From Pantoea sp050157905 (lineage in GTDB: Bacteria; Pseudomonadota; Gammaproteobacteria; Enterobacterales; Enterobacteriaceae), in contig NZ_JBKIWZ010000001.1 of the NCBI RefSeq assembly GCF_050157905.1, forward strand, positions 310,001-374,000: 64,000 bases of DNA, in the 5' to 3' direction. Under the pieces are notes generated by a model that ran no database searches, was not told the origin of the DNA, and saw nothing but the letters and a program-made list of their open reading frames with translations. This document shows positions 1-8,396 of the stretch, piece by piece (position 1 is the first letter of the stretch; every line of letters begins with the position of its first letter). Made by a program: the position numbers and the translations under genes.

Positions 1-178
1 AAATGGCAACAACGGTCTGGTCGGGATGCGGGTCAGTGCGGCGGTGAAGCAGATTGCCTGCTACGTGACGGACAAAGCGCACCCCGTCGCCGGGCTGACC
101 AGCGATCGGCTGCTGGCGCACAGCGAGCAGGGCGGGTTGCTCACCAGTCCTCGCGACAAACACGTCAGCGTCCGCTGA
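1..178 (+). CDS. C-terminal fragment of an unidentified protein
   Basis: An open frame enters from the left edge (first complete codon at base 2) and stops at TGA 176-178, giving about 58 residues. The tail contains GLVGMRVSAAVKQ and ends in KHVSVR. It is not strongly hydrophobic and I recognise no domain. It runs convergently into sbcC, with 29 bases between the stops. In E. coli the neighbour of sbcC is araJ, but this tail does not look like the end of that membrane transporter. The reading frame is plausible; the function is unknown. Confidence 0.45.
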   Translation, partial: NGNNGLVGMRVSAAVKQIACYVTDKAHPVAGLTSDRLLAHSEQGGLLTSPRDKHVSVR

Positions 179-207
179 TCGGAGACTCACGGGCGCACCC
201 GTGCCCG

Positions 208-3200
208 TTACCCCTGCGGCAACTCCAGCTGGCTGTAACCCAGCCCGTTCATTTTGCGGACTTTAATCTGCACCGGAATCCGCTCTTTCATCGCCTCGAC
301 ATGGCTGATCACCCCGATCGTTTTGCCGCTGGCGTTGAGCGCATCCAGTGCATCCAGCGCGGTGTCCAGCGTCCGGGCATCCAGCGTGCCAAACCCCTCA
401 TCAAGAAACAGCGACTCGATGCGTGTCTTATGGCTGACTGGATCGGACAACGCCAGCGCCAGCGCCAGGCTGACCAGGAAGCTCTCGCCACCCGACAGCG
501 TGCGGGTATCACGCGTGGCATCCGCCTGCCAGGTATCGACCACATCCAGCTCCAGCTGATCCTGGGCACGGCGCTGCAGCAGATAGCGGCCATGCAGCCG
601 GTCGAGCTGACGGTTCGCCAGCGCCACCAGGTGATCCAGCGTTAATCCCTGGGCGAAACGCCGGAACTTGTCGCCGCTGGCGGAGCCAATCAGGTCGTTA
701 AGCCGGCTCCACTGCGCCAGCGCCGCGCCGTCCTGTTCAATCTGCGTCAGCAGGCTCTGCTGGCGATTACGAAGGCTGGCATCGCTGTCCAGCTGCTGCT
801 GAATCTGCCCCTGCTGGCTGGCGTTGTCGCGCAGGGCCAGCCGCAACTGCTCCAGCTGCTCTGCCAGCGCCACAGCCGATTCCGGCATTGCGGCAGGCCT
901 GGCCTGCTGATGGGTTGTCAGCCGCTGGTCCAGATCCGCCAGACGGGTCTGCTGCTGCTGACATTGCTGATCGAGCTGCTGCAGCTGCTGGCGCAGTTGC
1001 CGGGCCGTCTGCTCATCCAGCAGCGCCGCGCGCAGTTGCTCTTCATCCGCGAAGCCGGCGTCCGCCAGGGCCTGACACAGGGCCGCATCCGCCTCCGCCC
1101 GTTTCTGGCTGAGGCTCTGCCGCTGCATTTCCAGCGCCGAGCACTCACCCTGCAGGCGACTGACCTCCGCCTGGGCCTGCTGCAGGGCGGTCAGCTGCTG
1201 CGCCAGTTGGTCATCGCATTGCTGAACCCGCGCCTGCATCTGCTGACGCGCGTGCGCGACATCGCGATCGCCAAACAGCGCCTGGCGCTGCTGCCGCATT
1301 TCGCTGAGCTGTGCCTGACTCTGCTGCTGCTGTTGCAGACGGGTGGCGAGCTGCTGCTGTTCCTGTGCCACCTGCTGCTGCAGGGCAGCAAGCTGGGTTT
1401 CCCCCTTAAGCAGCTGCGGCTGGAGGTTAGCGAGCAGTTGCTCACTTTCCTGCCAGCGCTGCCAGCGACGCTGCTGCGTTGCCAGCCATGCGTCGCGATC
1501 GGCGGCGGCGGGCAGGGCCAGATCGTGGGCGCTGAACTGCTGCGTCAGGCGGCTCTGCAGCGCCTGCCACGCCTCCTGCTCCTGCTGCTGGCGCTGCTGC
1601 AGCGCCTCCAGCGACTGCTGCAGGCTGGCCAGTGACTGCTGAGCGAGCTGTTCCGCCTGCTGATGCTGCTGCCAGGCCTGCGCCTGCTGAAGGTAGTCAT
1701 CTTTCGCGGCCTGGCGCGCCTGTTCTGCGGCCTCCTGCGCCTGGCGCTGCTGCTCAAGCTGGCTTTCCCGTTCGCTCTGCTGCTGCTGCCACGCGGCCAG
1801 CGCCTCGCCGTCAGCTATCGGGAAAGTGAGTGCCAGCTCACTGCTCAGTGCCTGCCATTGCTGTTCAAGCCGGATGAGCTGTTGCTGCGTCTGCGCGATC
1901 TCTTCACGCAGGGTCTGCTGCTGCTGAGCGGACTGTTTCAGCTGCTCCGCTCTGGTAGTGCCCGCTTCGCGCAGCGCCTCGGTCTGCTGCTGCAGCGCGG
2001 CCCGACGCTGCTGGTTAGCACTTACTTCCAGCGAACGGTAGGTTTCGACGGCGGGATGCGTACAGGAGCCGCAGAGCGGGCAGGGCTGATCGGCGGTGAG
2101 ACGGGCACGATAATCGCTGAGGTCGGCGATCTGCTGCTCCAGCGCACAGATTTTTTCGACATCGTCCAGCTGCTGCTTTTCGCGTTTCCACGTCTCGCGC
2201 AGGGTCTGCAGCTCCGCCTCGCTTTGCTGATGCGCTTTTTCCAGCGCGCTCAGACGTTGCTGACGCTGGCCGAGCTGCTGGTGCAGCGGCTGCCACTGCG
2301 TGGCGAGCAGCAGCAGTTGCTGACGCGCCGGACGGTTATGCTGCAACTGGTTAAGTGCCTGACGCAGCGCGGCTGGCGGATGCTGCTCCTGAAGCGAAGT
2401 CAGCGCGTGCTCTGCCTGCGACAGCGCCACACCAGCCTGTTGCTCCGCCTGCTGACGCGACTGCGCCTGCTCTGCCTGCTGCTGCTGTTGCGCCTGTTGC
2501 GCGGCGATCTGCCGTTGCTGCTGTTCAGCCTGCTGTGACAGATCCGCCAGCGTCGCCTCACGCTGAGCCAGCAGCGCGAAGTTCTCCTGCCAGACGGGCA
2601 GGGAGGCGCCCCACTGCGCCAGATCGGCCAGCTGCTGTTGTAACTGCTGCTGTTCAGCCAGCGCCTGCTGCCAGGCAGCGACCTGACGCGTCTGCGCCGT
2701 CAGGGTGAGATGCGTCTGATCCAGATGCTGCTGCTGTTGGCTGTTCTCCTGCTGCTGTTCGGAGAGCTGCTGCTGGCGTGTCGCAATCTGCTGATCCAGC
2801 GGCAGCACCTGATCTGACAGCAGACTTTCCTGCTGCTGCTGGTCATGCAGCGCCTGCTGGCGGGCAGTCTGGCTGGTGGCGTAGTGCTGCTGATGCTGCT
2901 GCTGTTGCTGCTGCGCCTGCTCTGCGGCCGCCGTAAGCTGCTGACAGCGGCTGTCCGCCTGCTGCTGCTCGGCGCGCAGCGTGTCGCGCTGCTGCAGGAT
3001 GCCGCGCAGTTTTTCTGCCGGTTCGCTGCGGGCCAGCCGCTGGCGGTCACCCTCTGCCGCCTGCGAGGCGGCCTGCGCCTGCTGAACCGCGGCCACCGCC
3101 TGCTCACGTTCCTGCCCAAGCTGCTGCGTCTGCTGCAGCCACTGCTGCTGCTGTTGGGCCTGCTGAGAGTCTGTGCTGAGCCGCTGTTCGGCGTCGGTCA

Positions 3201-3882
3201 GATCGGCGAGCTGCTGCTGCAGCGCCGCTCGCGCCTCCTCATCCAGCAGTGCCATCGCGCCCGCCTGACTGCGCAGCAGATCCAGCTGGGTCTTCGCCTC
3301 TTTGTGGCGCTCATAGATCGCGGTGGAGATCAGGCCGTAGATCTCCGTGCCGGTCAGCTCCTCCAACAGTTCGGCGCGTTCGCTGGCCTTTGCGTTGAGA
3401 AAGGCGGCGAACTGCCCCTGAGAGAGCATCATCGAGCGGGTAAAACGCTCAAAATCGAGCCCGGAGAGGGTTTCGATCAGCTTAAGCTTGTCGCCAACCT
3501 TATCGGCGACAATCACGTTGTCGGCGCAGCGCGCCAGCTCCACGCGCGGCGCCTGAAGCTTGCCGTCAGCGGTGCCGCGTGCACGGTTCTGACTCCAGAA
3601 GGCGCGCCAGGCTTCGCCTTTGATCTCAAACTCCACTTCGGCCAGGCATTCCGCGCTGTCGCGGGTCATCAGCGCATTCTGGCTCTGAGATATCGCCCCC
3701 AGGCGTGGTGTCTGGTGATAGAGCGCCAGGCAGATGGCGTCCAGCAGGGTGGTTTTACCGGCGCCGGTAGCACCGGTAATGGCGAACAGACCGTTGCTGG
3801 CAAAAGGTTCGGCACGGAAGTCGATGAACCATTCACCGCGCAGGGCATTAAGGTTTTTGAACCGGAGCGTGAGGATCTTCAT
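208..3882 (-). CDS. sbcC: Nuclease SbcCD subunit C (SMC-like ATPase)
   Basis: ATPase subunit of the SbcCD (Rad50-Mre11 type) nuclease, which opens DNA hairpins and processes protein-blocked ends. Walker A (GATGAGKTT) lies at about residues 37-45, the ABC signature (LSGGES) near 1126 and Walker B (FLDEGFGTLD) near 1155. The zinc hook is CPLC at residues 601-604, midway through the coiled coil. At 1224 residues it is about 175 longer than E. coli SbcC (1048). The coil arms are extraordinarily rich in glutamine and alanine with runs of 4-7 Q, so the non-coding strand is full of CTG triplets. It is the second gene of the sbcDC operon and overlaps sbcD by 4 bases (ATGA), implying translational coupling. 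Confidence 0.97.
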   Translation of the reverse strand: MKILTLRFKNLNALRGEWFIDFRAEPFASNGLFAITGATGAGKTTLLDAICLALYHQTPRLGAISQSQNALMTRDSAECLAEVEFEIKGEAWRAFWSQNRARGTADGKLQAPRVELARCADNVIVADKVGDKLKLIETLSGLDFERFTRSMMLSQGQFAAFLNAKASERAELLEELTGTEIYGLISTAIYERHKEAKTQLDLLRSQAGAMALLDEEARAALQQQLADLTDAEQRLSTDSQQAQQQQQWLQQTQQLGQEREQAVAAVQQAQAASQAAEGDRQRLARSEPAEKLRGILQQRDTLRAEQQQADSRCQQLTAAAEQAQQQQQQHQQHYATSQTARQQALHDQQQQESLLSDQVLPLDQQIATRQQQLSEQQQENSQQQQHLDQTHLTLTAQTRQVAAWQQALAEQQQLQQQLADLAQWGASLPVWQENFALLAQREATLADLSQQAEQQQRQIAAQQAQQQQQAEQAQSRQQAEQQAGVALSQAEHALTSLQEQHPPAALRQALNQLQHNRPARQQLLLLATQWQPLHQQLGQRQQRLSALEKAHQQSEAELQTLRETWKREKQQLDDVEKICALEQQIADLSDYRARLTADQPCPLCGSCTHPAVETYRSLEVSANQQRRAALQQQTEALREAGTTRAEQLKQSAQQQQTLREEIAQTQQQLIRLEQQWQALSSELALTFPIADGEALAAWQQQQSERESQLEQQRQAQEAAEQARQAAKDDYLQQAQAWQQHQQAEQLAQQSLASLQQSLEALQQRQQQEQEAWQALQSRLTQQFSAHDLALPAAADRDAWLATQQRRWQRWQESEQLLANLQPQLLKGETQLAALQQQVAQEQQQLATRLQQQQQSQAQLSEMRQQRQALFGDRDVAHARQQMQARVQQCDDQLAQQLTALQQAQAEVSRLQGECSALEMQRQSLSQKRAEADAALCQALADAGFADEEQLRAALLDEQTARQLRQQLQQLDQQCQQQQTRLADLDQRLTTHQQARPAAMPESAVALAEQLEQLRLALRDNASQQGQIQQQLDSDASLRNRQQSLLTQIEQDGAALAQWSRLNDLIGSASGDKFRRFAQGLTLDHLVALANRQLDRLHGRYLLQRRAQDQLELDVVDTWQADATRDTRTLSGGESFLVSLALALALSDPVSHKTRIESLFLDEGFGTLDARTLDTALDALDALNASGKTIGVISHVEAMKERIPVQIKVRKMNGLGYSQLELPQG

Positions 3883-5078
3883 TGGGTCTCTTCCATGGCG
3901 GCCAGCGTCTGGCGGAACAGGGTAGTCATCTCGTCGATCTGTGTGTCATCCAGCGCTTCATCCAGCGCCAGGCGGCGGGCGAAGACCTCTTCCACCTTCA
4001 GCTCATTCAGGGTTTCATTGTCGAGCCGCGCCAGACTCTGCTGCCGCTGTTCACGGCTGCGGCGCAGAAGCAGAACCTCCACCGGCAGCGCGGCGGTCAG
4101 GCTCTCGACCTGCCGCTGCAGGTCGCTGAGATACTCCTGGGTGGTGACCTCAATGTCGAGCCAGATGGGCTTCGCCTGCGGATCCGTGCTGAAGGTATTG
4201 AGCTGGTCGGCAATCTGCGCCAGCGATCCCTTCAGCATCCGCATCGGCTGCGTCTGCGGCACCACCAGCGGCGTGACGGATTGCAGGCCGCTGGCCGCGA
4301 GCTCCAGCAGAAAGACGCTTTTTTCGCTGCCCAGTTCATCAAAACTCAGCGGAATCGGCGAGCCGCTGTAGCGGATATGCTCGCTGCCCGCGACGCGCTG
4401 GGCGCGGTGGATATGCCCCAGTGCAATATAGTCAGCTGCCGGAAAGGCGCTGGCGGGGAAGGCGTCCAGCGTACCGATATAGATGTCGCGCACCGAATCG
4501 CTCTGGCTGACGCCGACGGTAGTGAGATGGCCTGTCGCGATGACTGGCAGCGCATGGCCCAGCGCCTGTGCGGCGGCGAAACGCTGCTGATAGTGACTGG
4601 CGATCGCCTCCAGCAGCGAGGTCTGCTTATCCCGGCCCGACTGGCCCGCCCGGCTGCGCAGGATATCGCGCGGACGCAGATAGGGGATGGCGCACAGCAG
4701 CGCGCCCGGTTCGCCCTGGCGGGTAGTGAGCAGCAGCACGTCGTCATTTTCCTGCGGCGTGGCGATCACCCGCGTATTAAGGCAGGCGAGCAGTTCACGC
4801 GACTCATTCAGCGTGGCCACGGAGTCGTGGTTGCCCGCCAGCACGACCAGCTGGCAGCCCGTGGGCTGCAGCGCCACCACAAAGCGGTTGAACATCTCGC
4901 GGGCATAGCTGGGCGGCGTTCCGGTGTCGAACAGATCGCCCGCGATAATCAGCGCATCCACCTGATGCTGTTCAATCTGGATCAACAGCCAGTCGAGAAA
5001 CGCCTGATGTTCCGCCGCCCGGCTTTTGTTATAGAAGAACTGCCCCAGATGCCAGTCCGCAGTATGAATAATGCGCAT
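3879..5078 (-). CDS. sbcD: Nuclease SbcCD subunit D (Mre11-like)
   Basis: Manganese-dependent 3'-5' exonuclease/endonuclease subunit that pairs with SbcC. The calcineurin-like phosphoesterase motifs are all present: HTADWHLG at residues 5-12, GDLFD near 47, GNHDS near 82, GHLTT near 187 and GHIHRA near 221. Its 399 residues match the family length. It is the first gene of the operon; the stop codon overlaps the sbcC start. The 197-base gap to divergent phoB must hold both promoters. Confidence 0.97.
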   Translation of the reverse strand: MRIIHTADWHLGQFFYNKSRAAEHQAFLDWLLIQIEQHQVDALIIAGDLFDTGTPPSYAREMFNRFVVALQPTGCQLVVLAGNHDSVATLNESRELLACLNTRVIATPQENDDVLLLTTRQGEPGALLCAIPYLRPRDILRSRAGQSGRDKQTSLLEAIASHYQQRFAAAQALGHALPVIATGHLTTVGVSQSDSVRDIYIGTLDAFPASAFPAADYIALGHIHRAQRVAGSEHIRYSGSPIPLSFDELGSEKSVFLLELAASGLQSVTPLVVPQTQPMRMLKGSLAQIADQLNTFSTDPQAKPIWLDIEVTTQEYLSDLQRQVESLTAALPVEVLLLRRSREQRQQSLARLDNETLNELKVEEVFARRLALDEALDDTQIDEMTTLFRQTLAAMEETQ

Positions 5079-5194
5079 GATAAATCCCTGCCGTTGTGAT
5101 TCGCCCGGCGATTATACGGGCTCTGCGGCCAAAGCAAAAAAATGTCGTGGCCCTGTCATAAATGATTTTCAAGCAGGTTACAGGCAGGTTATGT

Positions 5195-5228
5195 TTTTCA
5201 TAAAAGTGTCACAAAACTGACGCATAAT
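5195..5228 (+). promoter_or_regulatory. Pho box and -10 of the phoB promoter
   Basis: Three heptamers spaced every 11 bases resemble the PhoB half-site CTGTCAT: TTTTCAT (5195-5201), GTGTCAC (5206-5212) and CTGACGC (5217-5223). Each pair is separated by AAAA. A -10 hexamer CATAAT sits at 5223-5228. This matches the arrangement of the autoregulated phoB promoter of E. coli. A further perfect CTGTCAT lies at 5153-5159, off the 11-base register. Confidence 0.85.
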
Positions 5229-5275
5229 GGCGCCGCGAATCTCAGTGACAGCCGTCATAATCTGCAGGAGTAATA

Positions 5276-5965
5276 ATGGCTAAGCGCATTCTGGTTGTGG
5301 AGGATGAAGCCCCCATCCGCGAAATGTTGTGTTTTGTTCTGGAGCAGAACGACTATCAGCCGATTGAGGCGGAAGATTATGACAGCGCCGTGGGCAAGCT
5401 GATTGAACCCTGGCCCGACCTGATTTTGCTGGACTGGATGTTACCTGGCGGCAGTGGTATCCAGTTTATCAAACACCTGAAACGCGAAGCGATGACGCGC
5501 GATATCCCGGTGATGATGCTCACTGCGCGCGGCGAAGAGGAAGATCGGGTTCGCGGGCTGGAAGTGGGCGCCGATGATTACATCACCAAGCCGTTTTCAC
5601 CGAAAGAGCTGATGGCGCGAATTAAAGCGGTGATGCGGCGTATTTCGCCAATGGCCGTGGAAGAGGTGATTGAAATACAGGGGCTTAGTCTGGATCCCTC
5701 TTCACATCGCGTCATGTCCGAAAGCACGCCACTGGAGATGGGCCCCACCGAATATAAGCTGCTGCACTTCTTTATGACCCACCCGGAACGGGTTTACAGC
5801 CGCGAACAGCTGCTCAACCATGTCTGGGGGACCAATGTCTATGTGGAAGATCGCACGGTCGATGTTCATATTCGCCGTTTACGTAAAGCGCTGGAAGTCT
5901 CCGGCCACGATCGCATGGTACAAACCGTTCGTGGAACAGGGTATCGTTTCTCTGCCCGCTACTAA
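5276..5965 (+). CDS. phoB: Phosphate regulon response regulator PhoB
   Basis: OmpR-family response regulator that activates phosphate-starvation genes when phosphorylated by PhoR. The receiver domain (residues 1-120) has the acidic pocket (VVEDEAP), phospho-acceptor Asp near 53 in LILLDWMLPG and the conserved Lys in ITKPFSP. The winged-helix domain follows (about 130-229) with the RTVDVHIRRLRKAL recognition helix. The length of 229 residues is as in E. coli. A good ribosome site (GCAGGAG) precedes the ATG. phoR follows after 14 bases in the same operon. Confidence 0.98.
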   Translation: MAKRILVVEDEAPIREMLCFVLEQNDYQPIEAEDYDSAVGKLIEPWPDLILLDWMLPGGSGIQFIKHLKREAMTRDIPVMMLTARGEEEDRVRGLEVGADDYITKPFSPKELMARIKAVMRRISPMAVEEVIEIQGLSLDPSSHRVMSESTPLEMGPTEYKLLHFFMTHPERVYSREQLLNHVWGTNVYVEDRTVDVHIRRLRKALEVSGHDRMVQTVRGTGYRFSARY

Positions 5966-5979
5966 ACGGAGCTGTTACC

Positions 5980-7293
5980 GTGCTGGAACGCCTCTCCTGG
6001 AAGAGATTACTCGCAGAACTGCTGCTGGCCTGCCTGCCCGGGCTGCTGCTGGGCCTGCTGTTCGGCGGTCTGTCCTGGTGGCTGCTGCTGAGCGTGCTGA
6101 CGGTGCTGTTGTGGCATTTTCACAATCTCATGCGGCTGTCGCACTGGCTGTGGCTTGACCGGACCATGACGCCGCCCACCGGGCGTGCCAGCTGGGAGCC
6201 GCTGTTTTATGGCCTCTATCAGATGCAGCTGCGAAACCGGCGGCGGCGGCGTGAACTGGGTAATCTGATTAAGCGCTTCCGCAGCGGGGCCGAGTCGTTG
6301 CCGGATGCCGTGATTCTGACCACCGAAGAGGGGACCATTTTCTGGTGCAATGGACTGGCGCAGCAGCATCTTGGCCTGCGCTGGCCGGAAGATAATGGCC
6401 AGAATATCCTCAACCTTCTGCGTTATCCGGAATTCTCACGCTACCTCCGTCAGCGTGATTTTGATAAGCCGCTGACGCTGGTACTCAACAACAAACTGCA
6501 CATGGAATTTCGCGTGATGCCCTACAGCGAGGGGCAGTGGCTGCTGGTGGCGCGCGACGTCACGCAGATGCATCAGCTGGAAGGGGCCCGGCGCAACTTC
6601 TTTGCCAACGTCAGCCATGAATTGCGCACACCGCTCACGGTGCTGCAGGGCTATCTGGAAATGATGAATGACGCGGTGATGAGCGAGCCTTCACGCAGCA
6701 AGGCGCTACACACTATGTCGGAGCAGACACGGCGGATGGACAGTCTGGTTAAGCAGTTGCTGACGCTGTCACGTATCGAGGCCGCGCCGGCCATCGATCT
6801 GAAAGAGAAGGTGGATGTGCCGGTGATGCTGAAACTGCTGCAGCATGAGGCGGCAACGCTGAGCGGCGGACGCCACGAGATTCATTTCCATACCGATCCT
6901 CACCTTAAGGTGTTCGGCAACGATGAGCAGCTGCGCAGCGCCATCTCCAATCTGGTTTACAACGCCGTCAATCACACGCCAGCAGGCACGCGAATTGATA
7001 TCAGCTGGCTGCGCAGCAAGCAGGGGGCGACCCTGCGGGTGTGCGACAACGGGCCGGGTATTGCGCCAGAGCATATTCCACGGCTGACCGAGCGTTTCTA
7101 TCGCGTCGATAAAGCGCGTTCCCGGGCAACCGGCGGCAGCGGACTGGGGCTGGCGATAGTGAAACATGCGCTGAGCCACCATAACGCGCGGCTCGACATC
7201 ACCAGCGTGCCGAACAGCGAGACCTGTTTTACCTTTACGCTGCCAGCAAGGTTGATTGTCAGCGGCGTGATGCAGGAGAATGCCGTTCATTAA
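5980..7293 (+). CDS. phoR: Phosphate regulon sensor histidine kinase PhoR
   Basis: Inner-membrane sensor kinase that phosphorylates PhoB when the Pst transporter signals low phosphate. The start is GTG, as in E. coli (VLERLSWKRL). Two membrane segments occupy about residues 10-55, followed by a PAS region (100-200). The H-box FANVSHELRTPL carries the phospho-His near 213; the N, G1 and G2 boxes (NLVYNAVNH, DNGPGI, GSGLGLAI) follow. It has 437 residues, slightly longer than E. coli. Its end lies just before the start of the PstS-like gene, and an upstream alternative start of that gene would overlap it. Confidence 0.97.
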   Translation: MLERLSWKRLLAELLLACLPGLLLGLLFGGLSWWLLLSVLTVLLWHFHNLMRLSHWLWLDRTMTPPTGRASWEPLFYGLYQMQLRNRRRRRELGNLIKRFRSGAESLPDAVILTTEEGTIFWCNGLAQQHLGLRWPEDNGQNILNLLRYPEFSRYLRQRDFDKPLTLVLNNKLHMEFRVMPYSEGQWLLVARDVTQMHQLEGARRNFFANVSHELRTPLTVLQGYLEMMNDAVMSEPSRSKALHTMSEQTRRMDSLVKQLLTLSRIEAAPAIDLKEKVDVPVMLKLLQHEAATLSGGRHEIHFHTDPHLKVFGNDEQLRSAISNLVYNAVNHTPAGTRIDISWLRSKQGATLRVCDNGPGIAPEHIPRLTERFYRVDKARSRATGGSGLGLAIVKHALSHHNARLDITSVPNSETCFTFTLPARLIVSGVMQENAVH

Positions 7294-7312
7294 TCGCTGC
7301 CGGATCGTCCTG

Positions 7313-8233
7313 ATGCGCTTCCTTCTTTTACTGATTGTGACTCTGCTGCCGGGGCTGGCGGTCGCCCAGCCCGGCGCGCTCGCCGGCAACCTCAGCAGTG
7401 TGGGGTCTGACACGCTCGGCTATCTGATGACGCTATGGAGCGAAGATTTCAGCCGTCAGGTGCCAGGCGTTAACGTGCAGGTGCAGGCCTCCGGCTCTTC
7501 GACCGCTCCGACCGCGCTGGCAGCGGGGGCGGCGCAACTCGGGCCGATGAGCCGCCCGATGCAGGCCGATGAACGTCGGGCCTTTGAGGCGCGCTACGGC
7601 TATCCGCCGCTGGCCGTACCGGTGGCGATGGATGCGCTGGTGGTGGTAGTCAATCAGCATAATCCGCTGCAGCAGATTGCGCCGCGTCAGCTCGACGCCA
7701 TCTTCTCGGTGACGCGTCTGTGTGGCGCGCGCGATGTGCCGCTGCGCTGGGGCGACCTTGGTCTGACCGGGGCGCAGTGGCGCAGCCGCCCGATCCAGCG
7801 CTATGGCCGCAACTCCGCTTCGGGCACCTGGGGATTTTTCAAGCAGCAGGCGCTCTGCCGGGGCGATTTTCGCAGCGACGTGGCGGAGTTTCCCGGCTCT
7901 GCTGCGGTGGTACAGGCGGTTGCCGGCAATGCACGCAGCATCGGCTATGCCAGTTTCGGCTTTCACCTCAGCGGCGTAAAAATAGTGGCGGTAACCAACG
8001 ATCAGGGGCAGGCGATCGTTCCGGACGCCGACGCCATCCGCAGCGGCCGCTACCCCTGGGCGCGTCCGCTCTATCTCTACGTTAATAAAGCGCCCGGTAA
8101 GCCGCTGCCGCCGCTGGTGGCGGCCTTCCTGCAGCAGGTGCTCTCGGTTCAGGGACAGCGGCGTGTCAGCGAAGCGGGTTATCTGCCGCTGTCGGAAAGC
8201 CAGATCGCCCAGGCACAGGCTTCCCTGAAATAG
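7313..8233 (+). CDS. PstS-family periplasmic phosphate-binding-like protein
   Basis: A secreted protein of 306 residues with a clear signal peptide (MRFLLLLIVTLLPGLAVA, about 1-18). The mature part has the PstS phosphate-loop motifs VGSDTLG, SGSSTAP and RNSASGTWGFF and a repeat of two Rossmann-like lobes. I chose ATG 7313 because it begins the signal peptide; an in-frame ATG at 7280 overlaps phoR. No pstCAB genes follow, so it is an orphan binder in the phoBR unit. It may deliver or sense phosphate near PhoR, or serve another anion; only the fold and export are visible. Two Cys residues (in RLCGAR and QALCRGD) could form a disulfide. Confidence 0.85.
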   Translation: MRFLLLLIVTLLPGLAVAQPGALAGNLSSVGSDTLGYLMTLWSEDFSRQVPGVNVQVQASGSSTAPTALAAGAAQLGPMSRPMQADERRAFEARYGYPPLAVPVAMDALVVVVNQHNPLQQIAPRQLDAIFSVTRLCGARDVPLRWGDLGLTGAQWRSRPIQRYGRNSASGTWGFFKQQALCRGDFRSDVAEFPGSAAVVQAVAGNARSIGYASFGFHLSGVKIVAVTNDQGQAIVPDADAIRSGRYPWARPLYLYVNKAPGKPLPPLVAAFLQQVLSVQGQRRVSEAGYLPLSESQIAQAQASLK

Positions 8234-8311
8234 TCTCAAACATGAATTAATTTCATCATCACTGAATTTTCTTCAGTTGCAGCCGCGCCGCGCGCGTGCC
8301 ACTCTGCGCTC

Positions 8312-8343
8312 AGACGTTTAGCCATCCAGATGGCTGATCATAT
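8312..8343 (+). promoter_or_regulatory. Probable MetJ operator (tandem met boxes)
   Basis: Consecutive 8-mers AGACGTTT (8312), AGCCATCC (8320) and AGATGGCT (8328) follow the met-box consensus AGACGTCT at 7, 5 and 6 of 8 positions, in perfect 8-base register. A poorer fourth unit, GATCATAT, follows. They lie 54-85 bases upstream of the MetE-like gene, where repression by MetJ with S-adenosylmethionine would make sense. Confidence 0.6.
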
Positions 8344-8359
8344 CAGAATGCAACTATTT

Positions 8360-8380
8360 CCTGCCGTCATTACCGGCAGG
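8360..8380 (+). promoter_or_regulatory. Stem-loop just before the MetE-like ribosome site
   Basis: Inverted repeat CCTGCCG (8360-8366) and CGGCAGG (8374-8380) with a 7-base loop, ending 4 bases before the AAAGGA ribosome-binding site at 8385-8390. It could affect mRNA stability or translation; no function is shown. Confidence 0.4.
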
Positions 8381-8396
8381 CGAGAAAGGAGTGATC

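Noticed and set aside
910..1635. Plus-strand Leu-rich frames that look like membrane proteins
   Set aside because: They arise from CTG repeats on the non-coding strand of sbcC, not from a real membrane gene.
2845..4371. Long plus-strand open frame (508 codons) opposite sbcC/sbcD
   Set aside because: It is antisense to two well-conserved genes. Its Leu/Arg-rich content comes from the CTG-rich complement of the Gln codons.
8391..8396. GTG start of the MetE-like gene
   Set aside because: The AAAGGA site ends directly against it; ATG 8397 has proper spacing.
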